The position numbers and the translations under genes were made by a program. Shown here piece after piece: positions 9,246 to 18,783 of a DNA stretch of 64,000 nt. Under the pieces are notes generated by a model that worked only from the letters and a program-made list of their open reading frames with translations, was not told the DNA's origin and made no database searches. Numbering within the stretch: position 1 is the stretch's first letter; each line of letters begins with the position of its first letter. Origin of the DNA: UBA11051 sp964390495 (GTDB taxonomy: Bacteria > Armatimonadota > Zipacnadia > Zipacnadales > UBA11051); the NCBI GenBank assembly GCA_964390495.1, contig CAYMIN010000002.1:1-64000 (forward strand), read 5' to 3'.

Positions 9246-10547
9246 ATGAACTGCAACCGTTTTGCCGGCAAAGTAAAGGGGCTGTGGCGGGATAAGGCCA
9301 CAGCCTTTGTTTTTGCAGGGCTGCAGGTGCTGTGGCTGACCGGTTGCCTCGCGGGTCTGGTCGCACTCCCCGGCATCAGCAGCGCCCAGCAGCCGCAGCG
9401 GCTGACGCTGGTGGCGTGGGAGCACGAAGACGGCCCCGATCTGCGCAAATGCGTAGGTATGCTCGGGGAATTCTCCCGCCAGTACCCGCACCTGAAGATA
9501 GATATGACCCATGATGATTGGGCCAACGCCTATCCCCGCATCTCGCGATGGTGCGGCTCGCTGAAAGAACACGCCCCGGACATGACCGTTATCCCCGATG
9601 AGTGGTTGGCCCAGTTCGCCCCGAATCTGTGCACCTTTGGCACCAGCTTTGGCCGCTATCTGGAGCCGTTTATCCCGGCGGTGCCGGCTTCGGCGACTCT
9701 CGATGACCGCATCTACGGTGCGCCCTGGCGGATGGACGCCTACGCCCTGTACTACCGGCCGGACCTACTGCCGGACGGCCGCAGTGCGCCCACCACCTGG
9801 GACGAACTGCTGACGACCGCTGCCGAGGTCGCCAAGCCGCAACAGGGCCTGTATGGTCTGGGCCTGCCCGGAGCCGTCAATGGTGGAGGCGCGCGGACGC
9901 TGTTGATTTTGCTGTGGGGCGCGGGGGGTTCTCTTTACGACGAGCAAGGCAAGATTGACTTCACTTCCGCGCAGATGACCGCGGCCTTGGAATACTGGGT
10001 ACGTCTGGCGCGAGGGGGCGCTTTGCAGCCGGAAGTGCTCTCATGGGACACCGGCCAATTGCAGCGGGCCTTCGCCGAGCGCAAACTAGGTATGGTCCTG
10101 GCGGGATCGGCCTTCGCCAACCGCCTCAGGACCGAACACGGTGCGCTCAACTTCGCCATCGCTCCGCTGCCCTACCGCGACCAGCCGGTGGCCTCAATAG
10201 CGGCCACCTATGTCGTGATCATGCGCACCACTCAGCATCGGGCCGAGTGCATGGAGTTTTTGAAGTTCATGGCCTTACGGACGGCTCAGGACTGGATGTG
10301 GCAGACCGGTTCGGTTCCCTCGCACCGAGAGGTGATCTCGCAGGTCGGTGGCGAGCCTCTGATGCACGCTTTTCTGGCAAATCTGGAGCATGCCCGGGTC
10401 CGACCCCAGCGCGACTGGAAGAACCTCGAGGCCATGCTTGATGACGCGCTGTTTCTGGCTGTCAGCGGGCGCTGTTCTCCCGCCGAGGCTCTGGCCACAA
10501 TGCAGGAGCGCTACATCACCGCTAGCCTACCCGTTCCTCCGCAGTAG
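9246..10547 (+). CDS. Extracellular solute-binding protein (ABC sugar type)
   Basis: 433 residues of the bacterial family-1 solute-binding fold: LTLVAWEHEDGPDLRK at the mature start, the hinge and ligand motifs around YGAPWRMDAYALYYRPDLL, and a C-terminal lobe with KFMALRTAQDWMW. The N-terminus contains a canonical lipobox LTGC (Cys34) and also a possible SPase I site after SSA (about 46), so it is either a lipoprotein or free in the periplasm. Members bind sugars or oligosaccharides for ABC importers. No permease or ATPase gene is present in the neighbourhood, so it either works with a distant transporter or serves as a sensor. Confidence 0.8.
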   Translation: MNCNRFAGKVKGLWRDKATAFVFAGLQVLWLTGCLAGLVALPGISSAQQPQRLTLVAWEHEDGPDLRKCVGMLGEFSRQYPHLKIDMTHDDWANAYPRISRWCGSLKEHAPDMTVIPDEWLAQFAPNLCTFGTSFGRYLEPFIPAVPASATLDDRIYGAPWRMDAYALYYRPDLLPDGRSAPTTWDELLTTAAEVAKPQQGLYGLGLPGAVNGGGARTLLILLWGAGGSLYDEQGKIDFTSAQMTAALEYWVRLARGGALQPEVLSWDTGQLQRAFAERKLGMVLAGSAFANRLRTEHGALNFAIAPLPYRDQPVASIAATYVVIMRTTQHRAECMEFLKFMALRTAQDWMWQTGSVPSHREVISQVGGEPLMHAFLANLEHARVRPQRDWKNLEAMLDDALFLAVSGRCSPAEALATMQERYITASLPVPPQ

Positions 10548-10729
10548 CCTCTCAGGCCGACCTGTACCCGCTATCCGGTCAGGCAAGTCGGCGGTCCCTA
10601 GACAGGTACGGCCCGGGTCCATGACGAAACCTCCCCTCGCCAAGCTGCAATTGCGATTGCTTCATCAGATTTGCAGGGCTCAGTTTTGTGTTAGCATCTG
10701 CAGCGAATTGATCAAAGGGGTTTTCCGAG

Positions 10730-12109
10730 TTGGATATCGGCTCGCGTCTGGAGCTGTTTGTTGACGACTATTTGGTGGACGAATCCAGGAATGTGGCATT
10801 GCGGATGCACCAGCCGGTGCCCCAGGAGATCGCGCTGCGGTTCAACAAGCCCTGGGAGGGGCGTACTAGTTACTATGTGACAGTACTGCAGGATGACAAT
10901 ATATTTCGCATGTACTATCGCGGCTCCGGGTCACGCGCGGAAGGCGGCCCGCAGTACACCTGTTGCGCCGAAAGCACCGACGCCATAAGGTGGACGCGAC
11001 CTGCGGTCAAGCTGCATGAACACGCCGGCTCGCAGGATAACAACATCATCTGGACCGGCTTCGGTGCCCACAATTTCGCCCCCTTCATTGATGAGAATCC
11101 CGACTGCAAGCCCGGGGAGCGCTACAAGGCCCTGGCCGGTGGGCCGCTGATCGGTCTGGTCTCAGCCGATGGCCTACACTGGAAAAAGCTACGCGAAGAG
11201 CCGGTCATCACCCAGGGGGCTTTCGATTCGCAGAATGTGGCGATGTGGGACACCGTACAGAACCAGTATGTGGCATATTTCCGGGTATTCGCGAATCCCG
11301 AAACGGGTACAATGAGTCACCAGGTGAGCAAGGGGGACCTCTTCTCCGGCGTGCGCTCGATTGCGCGAGCGACCTCCGCTGATTTCCGCAACTGGTCCGA
11401 GACCGTCGAGATCAACTACGGCGACACCCCGCGCGAACATCTCTATACCAACGCCATTGTCGCTTATCCCCGCGCGCCGCACATCTACCTGGGCTTCCCG
11501 AAGCGCTTCATGACTACCCGCCAGGCGATTGGCGAGCATCCTGATATCGGCGTGTCCGACGGCGTGTTGATGAGTAGTCGCGATGGGCTGGACTGGGACC
11601 GGCGGTTCATGGAGGCGTTTCTGCGCCCGGGACGCGATCCCGGCAACTGGGGCGAACGCAGCAACCACATCGCCCGCGGCATCCTGCAGACCGCGCCGGA
11701 CGAGCTTTCGATCTACTATATCGAGCACTATCGGCAGCCAACCGCGCGGCTGCGACGGGCGACCGTACGCACCGACGGCTTTGTCTCGGTCAATGCGCCC
11801 TATCGGGGCGGCGAGTTTACTACACCGCCGCTGAGGTTCGAGGGCAGCCGGCTGGTCATCAACTACGCCACCTCAGCCGCGGGAACTGTGCGGGTGGAGC
11901 TCCGTGACAGCAAGGATAAGCCGATTGCCGGATACACGCTGCGTGACTGCCCTGAGATCTATGGTGATGAGATCGAGCGGACCGTGTCATGGCAGCGCGG
12001 GGAAGATGTGGCCAAATTGCAGAGGCGGGGCGTGCGGCTGCGCTTTGTGATGAAGGACGCTGATCTGTATTCGCTACGCTTCCAGCCCAAGGTTTCTCCA
12101 ATCACTTGA
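10730..12109 (+). CDS. Beta-propeller glycosidase-like protein (GH43/GH32 clan style)
   Basis: 459 residues without a signal peptide, beginning MDIGSRLELFVDDYLVDE. The protein has repeated short beta motifs (FRMYYRGSG, VSADGLHWKKL, MSSRDGLDWDRR) characteristic of five-bladed propeller glycosidase-like proteins, and a beta-sandwich-like C-terminus (RVELRDSKDKPIAGY). The LFVDDYLV start is common in uncharacterised proteins of polysaccharide-degrading bacteria. Activity is inferred from fold style only; catalytic acids cannot be assigned. The start is TTG at 10730 with AAAGGGG nine bases upstream. Probably acts in the cytoplasm on imported oligosaccharide, unless exported by an atypical signal. 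Confidence 0.6.
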   Translation: MDIGSRLELFVDDYLVDESRNVALRMHQPVPQEIALRFNKPWEGRTSYYVTVLQDDNIFRMYYRGSGSRAEGGPQYTCCAESTDAIRWTRPAVKLHEHAGSQDNNIIWTGFGAHNFAPFIDENPDCKPGERYKALAGGPLIGLVSADGLHWKKLREEPVITQGAFDSQNVAMWDTVQNQYVAYFRVFANPETGTMSHQVSKGDLFSGVRSIARATSADFRNWSETVEINYGDTPREHLYTNAIVAYPRAPHIYLGFPKRFMTTRQAIGEHPDIGVSDGVLMSSRDGLDWDRRFMEAFLRPGRDPGNWGERSNHIARGILQTAPDELSIYYIEHYRQPTARLRRATVRTDGFVSVNAPYRGGEFTTPPLRFEGSRLVINYATSAAGTVRVELRDSKDKPIAGYTLRDCPEIYGDEIERTVSWQRGEDVAKLQRRGVRLRFVMKDADLYSLRFQPKVSPIT

Positions 12110-12198
12110 CGAATAATCTGTGGTAGTACCATGTGGCTATGACAGTAGCTATCTATTGCACGAGCAGGGCGAAGCTCTGTAACAGGAGGTTGGGAGAA

Positions 12199-13680
12199 AT
12201 GGGTAAGGTCGGCTTGAGGGTCACAGTACTGCTTGTGGTGGCCGCTATTTCGCTGTCGGTCGCTCTAGGCGACTGTTACGTTACCGTGCTGCACTTCAAT
12301 GATTCCCACGGGCATCTGCAGGCGAATCGCGATGATGAAGGCGGCATGGCACGGATCGCGACACTGGCCGACGAAGTCCGGGAGTGGAATGACGCGCATG
12401 GCAATACGACTCTGCTGCTCAGTGCCGGCGACATCCTCCAGGGCACGCCGCTTTCGACAGTTTACATGGGCGAGCCTGATGTCAAGTGTCTCAACCTGAT
12501 GGACCTGGACGCCATGTGCATCGGCAACCACGAGTTCGATTTCGGGCAGGACAACTACCGCAAGCTGGTGGCATTGGCTGAGTTCCCCATCCTTTCAGCC
12601 AATATCTATGTGGAGGCTAGCAACGAGCGGTTCGCTGAGCCTTGGGTGTTCTTTGAGCTGGCTGACGGAACCAAAGCCGCCGCTTTCGGCTTGACCACGC
12701 CGGAGACCGCCGTGCAGACCTCCCCCAAAAATGTGGTGGGCCTGAAGTTCACCGACCCGGTTGCCGAAGCCAAGCAGCTTGTGGCACAGCTTCTCAAGCA
12801 GGCCGGCTTCATCATCGCGGTGACGCACCTGGGCTATGAAGCCGATCTGGAACTGGCCAAGGCCGTCCCGGATATTGACCTGATCATCGGCGGCCATACG
12901 CACACGACTGTCGAGCCACCTACCGCAGTGGGCAAGACCCTGGTGTGCCAGGCACAGAGCTATGGTCTGCATCTGGGGCAGGTGGACATGCTCATCGCGG
13001 GCGGCGACATCGTGAAGTACCGTGGCTTTTTGCGGCCGATAAACGAGAAGATCGCGCCAGACCCCGAAGTGCAGGGGGTTGTTGATAAGTACGCCGGCGA
13101 ACTGGAGGAACGCCTCAGCGAGGTGGTGGCGACGGCGACGGTGCCGCTGGACGGCGAACGCGAGCATATCCGTGCCCAGGAGACCAATCTCGGGAACCTG
13201 GTCTGCGACATCATCCGTGAGTATGCCAAGGCTGATGTCTGCGTGTGGAACGGTGGTGGCATCCGGGCCTCGATTGCGGCCGGACCGATCACCGTCGGCG
13301 ACATTCTCACCGTGCTGCCGTTCGGGAATATCGTGGCGAATAAGCAAGTGACCGGTGCTGAGCTGCGCAAGGTGCTGGAGTTCAACGCCGCCCAGCCGCG
13401 ACCCTTTGGCGGCTTCTTGCAGGTTTCCGGGCTGACTATGGAGATTAACGGCAGCTCCCTGGGCAAGGTGACCGTCGCCGGGCGGCCTTTGGACCCAGCC
13501 AAGACCTACACCCTGGCTGCCAGCGAGTTCATGTTGGCGGGCGGCGACGGCTACGCCATGCTGACTAGTGGTGCCGAACCGACGTATCTAGGCTATTCGG
13601 AGAGCGCGGTGGTACTGGAGGCCTTGCACGCGATGGGCACCGTCAGCCCGGCGGTCGAAGGGCGCATTGTCATCAGGTAG
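12199..13680 (+). CDS. Secreted 5'-nucleotidase / UDP-sugar hydrolase family
   Basis: About 493 residues. A signal peptide (about 1-25) leads into a calcineurin-type metallophosphatase domain with the metal-binding series LHFNDSHGHL, SAGDILQGTP, IGNHEFDFG and GGHTHT. The C-terminal 5'-nucleotidase domain (about 310-480) carries NGGGIRAS and LPFGN, which hold the substrate base. Typically releases phosphate from nucleotides or splits UDP-sugars outside the cytoplasm. ATG at 12199 directly follows an excellent AGGAGG; a longer frame to 12133 adds 22 residues before the signal peptide and is unlikely. It sits 40 bp before the beta-helix/WD40 operon and may be its first gene. Confidence 0.88.
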   Translation: MGKVGLRVTVLLVVAAISLSVALGDCYVTVLHFNDSHGHLQANRDDEGGMARIATLADEVREWNDAHGNTTLLLSAGDILQGTPLSTVYMGEPDVKCLNLMDLDAMCIGNHEFDFGQDNYRKLVALAEFPILSANIYVEASNERFAEPWVFFELADGTKAAAFGLTTPETAVQTSPKNVVGLKFTDPVAEAKQLVAQLLKQAGFIIAVTHLGYEADLELAKAVPDIDLIIGGHTHTTVEPPTAVGKTLVCQAQSYGLHLGQVDMLIAGGDIVKYRGFLRPINEKIAPDPEVQGVVDKYAGELEERLSEVVATATVPLDGEREHIRAQETNLGNLVCDIIREYAKADVCVWNGGGIRASIAAGPITVGDILTVLPFGNIVANKQVTGAELRKVLEFNAAQPRPFGGFLQVSGLTMEINGSSLGKVTVAGRPLDPAKTYTLAASEFMLAGGDGYAMLTSGAEPTYLGYSESAVVLEALHAMGTVSPAVEGRIVIR

Positions 13681-13720
13681 TCCGCCGGCCCCGCCAAGGC
13701 GATCCGGAGGCGACATAGAC

Positions 13721-14716
13721 ATGGTTCAACAGACTCACTGGTTGTGCGTGGCCCTGGCGCTCCTATGCGCTGTGGCGATGGTTGATGGGGCCGAGGAGAC
13801 TTTCGGCTGTGAGGCCAATCCGACCGGCAATCCCATCGGCGGTGGCGAAGGCTACAGCGACATATTCACCACAGGTGATTTCAGCGTGGCGACCAAAGAA
13901 GAATTGCTGGAGGCGCTACAGAACGCCAAGTCCGGGCAGGTGGTCTTCGTACCCGACGGTGTTGAGATTGATCTCACCGGGGAGCGCAATATCGCGATAC
14001 CCGGCGGGGTTACGCTGGCGGGCACGCGCGGGCTTAACGGCTCGGCCGGAGCACGCCTTTTTACGACACTCCGGCAAAGCCACGTCCTGATGAACACTGC
14101 CGGCGATGAGGTGCGGCTGACCGGCTTGCGCTTTGAGGGAGCCTGCGGCAGCAGGGATAAGGTCGCCGACCATTCGGGCTTTCTCAGCATCGGGCACTGG
14201 GGCTGCGAGGTGGATAACTGCGAGATATACAACTTCAACGTCAGGGGCATTGGCGTCGGGGTGGCAACCAATAACATCCGGATCCACCACAACTACATCC
14301 ACCACTGCCAGCGCTCGGGTTACGGCTACGGGGTGTCCACCGGCTCGAGTGACATCCACATCGTCGCCAACAGATTCGATTTCTGCCGCCACCACATCGC
14401 CTCCGGCGGACTGCCTGGCTCCGGCTATGAGGCGGCGTGGAACTTCATCGGTCCGGACGCCAACGGCCATCACTTCGACATGCATGGCGGCCGCGACCGC
14501 GGTGACAACACCGACATCGCCGGTGACTGGATGCACATCCATCACAACACCTTCCAGGGGCCGGCGCGTTCCGTGGTAATCAGAGGCGTGCCGTCTCAAG
14601 GCGCCGAAATCCATCACAATTGGTTCGCGCTGCCGGTCGCGGAGGCGGTGAAGTCGGGCGGCAACACCCATGTCTATCGGAATGTGTACGGCCCTGACAA
14701 GCAATCGGAGGAGTGA
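13721..14716 (+). CDS. Secreted beta-helix, pectate-lyase-like protein (copy 1 of 4)
   Basis: 331 residues with a signal peptide (about 1-22, ending VDGA). The mature protein starts with EETFGCEANPTG and IGGGEGYSDI, then a right-handed parallel beta-helix of the pectate lyase superfamily (VEIDLTGERNIAIPGGVTLAGTRG is its rung-rich entry, split here only for description). His-rich turns IHHNYIHHC and IHHNTFQG and the strictly shared DMHGGRDRGD are the best active-site or metal candidates. ATG at 13721 follows GGAGGCG. Lyase activity is not established: the family motif set is recognisable only at fold level. The WD40 gene starts three bases after its stop, so the two are translated together. 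Confidence 0.78.
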   Translation: MVQQTHWLCVALALLCAVAMVDGAEETFGCEANPTGNPIGGGEGYSDIFTTGDFSVATKEELLEALQNAKSGQVVFVPDGVEIDLTGERNIAIPGGVTLAGTRGLNGSAGARLFTTLRQSHVLMNTAGDEVRLTGLRFEGACGSRDKVADHSGFLSIGHWGCEVDNCEIYNFNVRGIGVGVATNNIRIHHNYIHHCQRSGYGYGVSTGSSDIHIVANRFDFCRHHIASGGLPGSGYEAAWNFIGPDANGHHFDMHGGRDRGDNTDIAGDWMHIHHNTFQGPARSVVIRGVPSQGAEIHHNWFALPVAEAVKSGGNTHVYRNVYGPDKQSEE

Positions 14717-14719
14717 CAC

Positions 14720-16600
14720 ATGAGAACCGAGCTATGTTTGCTGCTTGGGCTGCTTGCTCTGACTAGCCTCAGCGAGGCTGCCGCGCAGGCAGTGGACAGC
14801 CTCGGTGAGCCGCTACCGGCAGGCGCCATCCAGCGACTGGGCAGCTTGCGGATGCGCTATGGAGGCATCGGCGGCCTGGCCTATCTCCCCGACGGCCGGG
14901 GTGTTGTGCTCTCAGGCGGCTATGTGCACATCTGGGACTTGGCAAACGGTGAGTTACAGTCGCAAACTAAGGTTTCCGGGGCCGGATTAACCAGTGTACG
15001 ATTGCGCTCTGACGGCAAAGCCCTGGTGCTGGGCGATAACACCGGCACGGTGTATGAGTGGGACTTTGAGAACCTGGCGACGCTGCGCCAGTGGGAAACC
15101 GGCCAGGGCGGCCTGCGGAGTGCCTGCTACTCGCCCGACGGGACGCGGCTGCTGGTGGCCGGCAACTCGCCGCTGGGCTTGATGGAGTACAACCTCGAAA
15201 CCGGTGAGAAGGTTACCGCCATCGAGACACCGGGTTTCGCCGCCACGCGCTGTGGCGCTATCTATGGCCCGGAGGGCAAGACGGCGATCATGGGCGGCGG
15301 CTACAATCATTTGCTGGAACGCCGCGACCTGGCAACCGGAGAGCTGCTGCACAAATGGGGGAGCAACTACGAGGCCAAGGACATCAAGCTCTCGCCGGAC
15401 GGCACCTGCCTGCTGGTCGGGGTGGAAAGTCATGCCAAGGAATGGAAGCTGGAGAACTACTCGGTACTCCACGTATATGATCCGGTGCCCGGGGAGGCCG
15501 GTCGTTGCTATGCACACGATTACGCCCCACAGCGCAATGAGGCGGTGCTGGGGCTGCGGACCGGCTCGATCTATCGCTTTGACCGTGAGCCCGGTGAGGA
15601 AGTCTGCTCCTGGATGGCGCACACCGGGCCTATTTACAGCGTTTGTGTGTCACCCGACTGCCAGTGGGTCCTATCCCACGGCGGTGGCCTGCTGGTTGAG
15701 AGCAATATGGACACCGGTAAGCCACGGGTGCAGTGGGAGCGGCACAGTGGCTCTGTGGAATCGGTAGCGTTTACGCCGGCCGGGGACCGGGTTGTCAGCG
15801 GGTCCTCGGATGGCACACTGCGAGTATGGGACCCGACCAGCGGCCAGGGCCAACTCGTGATCGAGGGTGCCAAGCAGGGAGCCTATGCTCTGGACGTGTC
15901 TCCGGATGGCACGCACGTGGCCGTCGGTTGCAAGGACAGCGTGGTGCGCGAGTTCGCACTAGCGGACGGTTCGCTGTTGCGCGAGCTGGATGGGCATCTC
16001 GGCTATGTCCGCGCCGTTGTTCATACTCATGATGGGAAGCGGCTGCTGAGCAGTGCCGATGACGGCTCGATCTGCGTATGGCAGGCTGATGCGGCCGAGC
16101 CGGTGGCGCGGCTTGAGGGCCATCGCGGCGGCGTCTTGGACGTTGCGGTATCTTCCGACGACAAGTTGGCCCTGAGCGGCGGGCGCGACGGCACCGTGCG
16201 TGTCTGGGACCTGACGACATACCAGGAGCTGCAGAAGCTTGAGGGCCATCGCGGCTGGGTCGAGGCGGTAGCCTTCGCCGGCAAAGACCGCTACGCCGTA
16301 TCCACCGGTCGCGACGGCCGCGTGCTGCGATGGAATCTGGATAGTGGGGAGCTTGCTGCTCAGATGAACCATGGGGGCTGGGCCAATGACCTGGTCTGCT
16401 CGCCCGACGGCACCAGGGCATATTCGGTCGGCGGCGGCCGCGGAGTGATCTGCTGGGACCTTGCCGAAAGCAAGCAGCTCGTCCAGTTGCGGGGCCACAG
16501 TGCCGGCGTGATGGCGCTGGCCGTGTCTCCAGACGGCAAGCTCCTAGTGACCGGCTCGGCGGACACCACGCTACTGGTGTGGGAAGTTCCCGAGAACTAG
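14720..16600 (+). CDS. Secreted WD40 beta-propeller protein (copy 1)
   Basis: 626 residues with a signal peptide (about 1-23). The mature N-terminus SLGEPLPAGAIQRLG resembles WD40 proteins common in Planctomycetota-like genomes. Residues from about 45 to the end consist of WD40 units; the clearest are in the C-terminal half (VVSGSSDGTLRVWD, LLSSADDGSICVW, ALSGGRDGTVRVWDL, LLVTGSADTTLLVWE), enough for two seven-bladed propellers. Such proteins act as scaffolds rather than enzymes. It follows beta-helix copy 1 by three bases and precedes copy 2 by 39, so a complex with these secreted proteins is a reasonable inference. A paralog lies at 19899-21773. Confidence 0.85.
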   Translation: MRTELCLLLGLLALTSLSEAAAQAVDSLGEPLPAGAIQRLGSLRMRYGGIGGLAYLPDGRGVVLSGGYVHIWDLANGELQSQTKVSGAGLTSVRLRSDGKALVLGDNTGTVYEWDFENLATLRQWETGQGGLRSACYSPDGTRLLVAGNSPLGLMEYNLETGEKVTAIETPGFAATRCGAIYGPEGKTAIMGGGYNHLLERRDLATGELLHKWGSNYEAKDIKLSPDGTCLLVGVESHAKEWKLENYSVLHVYDPVPGEAGRCYAHDYAPQRNEAVLGLRTGSIYRFDREPGEEVCSWMAHTGPIYSVCVSPDCQWVLSHGGGLLVESNMDTGKPRVQWERHSGSVESVAFTPAGDRVVSGSSDGTLRVWDPTSGQGQLVIEGAKQGAYALDVSPDGTHVAVGCKDSVVREFALADGSLLRELDGHLGYVRAVVHTHDGKRLLSSADDGSICVWQADAAEPVARLEGHRGGVLDVAVSSDDKLALSGGRDGTVRVWDLTTYQELQKLEGHRGWVEAVAFAGKDRYAVSTGRDGRVLRWNLDSGELAAQMNHGGWANDLVCSPDGTRAYSVGGGRGVICWDLAESKQLVQLRGHSAGVMALAVSPDGKLLVTGSADTTLLVWEVPEN

Positions 16601-16639
16601 TGGGAGAGCAATCTGCATGGCAAAGGTAGGCGAAGACCG

Positions 16640-17680
16640 ATGCGGATATGTGCGCTGTTTCTGCTGATGGTCCTGTGGCTCGGTACAGGCAACAATCGGG
16701 CGATGGCTGAGGCAGCCGATGAGACCTTTGGCTGTGAGGCCAATCCGACCGGCGATCCCATCGGCGGGGGAGATGGCTATAGCGACATCAAAACCAGCGG
16801 GGACTTCACCGTCACCAGCAAGCCAGAGCTGTTGGAGGCACTGAAGCAGGCCCAGCCCGGGGGGGTTATCTTCGTCCCTGATGGGGCCGAGATTGATCTG
16901 ACCGGCGAGCGCGGCCTGGATATTCCTGCCGGGGTTACGCTGGCCGGCACGCGCGGTCTCAACGGCTCGGCCGGTGCGCGTATTTTCACCACGCTGCGGC
17001 AAAGCCACACTCTCATGCAGACGGGCGGGGATGAAGTGCGGCTCACCGGCCTGCGCTTCGAGGGCTCCTTCGGAGGTACCGAAAAAGTCGCCGACCACTG
17101 CGGCTTCCTATCCGTGAGGCACTACGGTTGCGAGGTGGATAACTGCGAAATCTACAACTTCAACACCAGTTGCATCGGCGTCGGCAGCGCCGCTATCAAT
17201 GTCCGCATCCATCACAACTACATTCACCACAGCCAGCGCTCCGGCTATGGCTATGGTGTAGTTGTGAGCCAGGCCTCCGTGCATATCATCGCCAACAAGT
17301 TCGATTACTGTCGCCATCACGTTGCTGCCGGCGGCTCGCCGGGCTGCAACTATGAGTGCGGCTGGTGCCTGATCATGCCTAATTGCACCAGTACCTGTCT
17401 GGACATGCACGGCGGGCGCGATCGCGGAGACAACACCGACATCGCCGGCGACTGGATGGATATTCACCACAACACCTTCCAGGGCAAGCAGAAGGCTGTA
17501 GGCATCCGTGGGACCCCAAGTCAGGGAGCTGAGATTTACAACAACTGGTTCTACGAGGAACCCCAGAACACTCTCTATTCGGTGGGCAATACGCGTGCCT
17601 ATAACAATGTCTATGGGCCGGATCGGACGCCTCAGGAAAAGCCGCTGAAGTTTGTTGATTCTAAGCTGGTCGAATACTGA
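16640..17680 (+). CDS. Secreted beta-helix, pectate-lyase-like protein (copy 2 of 4)
   Basis: 346 residues, signal peptide about 1-24. The mature start repeats the shared block ETFGCEANPTGD followed by IGGGDGYSDI. The helix keeps IHHNYIHHSQRSGYGYGV, the SCLDMHGGRDRGDNTD-type loop (here TCLDMHGGRDRGDN) and IHHNTFQG. Compared with copy 1 it has the NCTSTC insertion before the DMHGGRD loop, which it shares with copy 4 and which could form a disulfide. It ends FVDSKLVEY, longer than copy 1. Copies 2-4 stand in tandem with gaps of 27 and 53 bases, which points to unequal duplication. Substrate unknown. Confidence 0.78.
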   Translation: MRICALFLLMVLWLGTGNNRAMAEAADETFGCEANPTGDPIGGGDGYSDIKTSGDFTVTSKPELLEALKQAQPGGVIFVPDGAEIDLTGERGLDIPAGVTLAGTRGLNGSAGARIFTTLRQSHTLMQTGGDEVRLTGLRFEGSFGGTEKVADHCGFLSVRHYGCEVDNCEIYNFNTSCIGVGSAAINVRIHHNYIHHSQRSGYGYGVVVSQASVHIIANKFDYCRHHVAAGGSPGCNYECGWCLIMPNCTSTCLDMHGGRDRGDNTDIAGDWMDIHHNTFQGKQKAVGIRGTPSQGAEIYNNWFYEEPQNTLYSVGNTRAYNNVYGPDRTPQEKPLKFVDSKLVEY

Positions 17681-17707
17681 CCTGATAGTAGGGCACGGGA
17701 GGAGCAC

Positions 17708-18730
17708 ATGGGTATGAGGCTAGTCTGGTGCGGCGTGGTTGTGTTGATGTTACTGGCGGTTTGCAGTCGGTTCGGATTAACCCAGGAGGCTGAGGAGACT
17801 TTCGGCTGTGAGGCTAATCCGACCGGCAATCCCATCGGCGGAGGCGAAGGCTACAGTGACATTAAGACCACCGGTGAATTCATCGTCAGGAGCAAGCAGG
17901 AGCTGCTGGAGGCGTTGGACAAGGCCCAGGCGGGTCAAGTCGTATTCGTCCCCGATGGTGTCGAGATTGATTTGACCGGGATGGCGAATATCGTGATACC
18001 GGCGGGTGTCACTCTCGCAGGTACCAGAGGCCTAGACGGCTCAAAGGGCGCGCGCATCTTCACGACGAACCGGACGACGTTCATGCTGATGAGAACCGGT
18101 GGTGATGATGTTCGGGTGACGGGGTTGCGGTTCGAGGGGGCTTACGGCGGGACGGAACGGACGGCGTTCTACAACAACTTTCTCTACACCACGGAGTATG
18201 GACTTGAGGTTGACAACTGCGAGATCTACAACTTTAACTATCGGGGGGTGTCGGCCGGGCCCGGCGCTTTCAATGTCAGGGTTCATCATAACTACATCCA
18301 CCACATCCAGCGCAGTGGTCTGGGATACGGGGTGCGGATAGACAACTGCGCCGTCTCGATTGTGGCCAACAAGTTCGATTTCTGCCGCCACCATATTGCC
18401 TCCAGTGGCGCCCCGGGCTGCGCCTATGAGGCCGCATGGAACTTCGTAGGACCGAACGCAATCGGGCACCACTTCGACATGCACGGAGGCCGCGACCGGG
18501 GCGACGGCACCAACATCGCCGGCGACTGGATGCACATTCATCACAATACCTTCCAGGGGACCGCGGCTAACGTCGCGGTACGGGGCGTGTCGTCACAGGG
18601 CTGTGATGTACACCACAACTGGTTCGCCCTGCCGATTGAGAAGGCAGTGCGATCGTCGGGCAACACCTACGTTCACGACAATGTATGTGGCCCTGACAAG
18701 ACGCCCCAGGAGAAGCCGCTGCGTTATTGA
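17708..18730 (+). CDS. Secreted beta-helix, pectate-lyase-like protein (copy 3 of 4)
   Basis: 340 residues with a signal peptide (about 1-25) and the shared mature start ETFGCEANPTGN, IGGGEGYSDI. The DMHGGRDRGDGTNIAGDW loop is kept, as are IHHNYIHHIQRSG and IHHNTFQGT. It lacks the NCTSTC insertion and instead has GPNAIGHHFDMHGG, like copy 1 (GPDANGHHFDMHGG). Two subtypes therefore alternate: copies 1 and 3 versus 2 and 4. Ribosome site GGGAGGAG lies four bases before the ATG, a little close; the second ATG at 17714 is an alternative with better spacing. Confidence 0.78.
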   Translation: MGMRLVWCGVVVLMLLAVCSRFGLTQEAEETFGCEANPTGNPIGGGEGYSDIKTTGEFIVRSKQELLEALDKAQAGQVVFVPDGVEIDLTGMANIVIPAGVTLAGTRGLDGSKGARIFTTNRTTFMLMRTGGDDVRVTGLRFEGAYGGTERTAFYNNFLYTTEYGLEVDNCEIYNFNYRGVSAGPGAFNVRVHHNYIHHIQRSGLGYGVRIDNCAVSIVANKFDFCRHHIASSGAPGCAYEAAWNFVGPNAIGHHFDMHGGRDRGDGTNIAGDWMHIHHNTFQGTAANVAVRGVSSQGCDVHHNWFALPIEKAVRSSGNTYVHDNVCGPDKTPQEKPLRY

Positions 18731-18783
18731 GGTGTAGGTGATGACGGGGCGGGTCGCACCGGATCATAGGCTGAAGAAGGCGG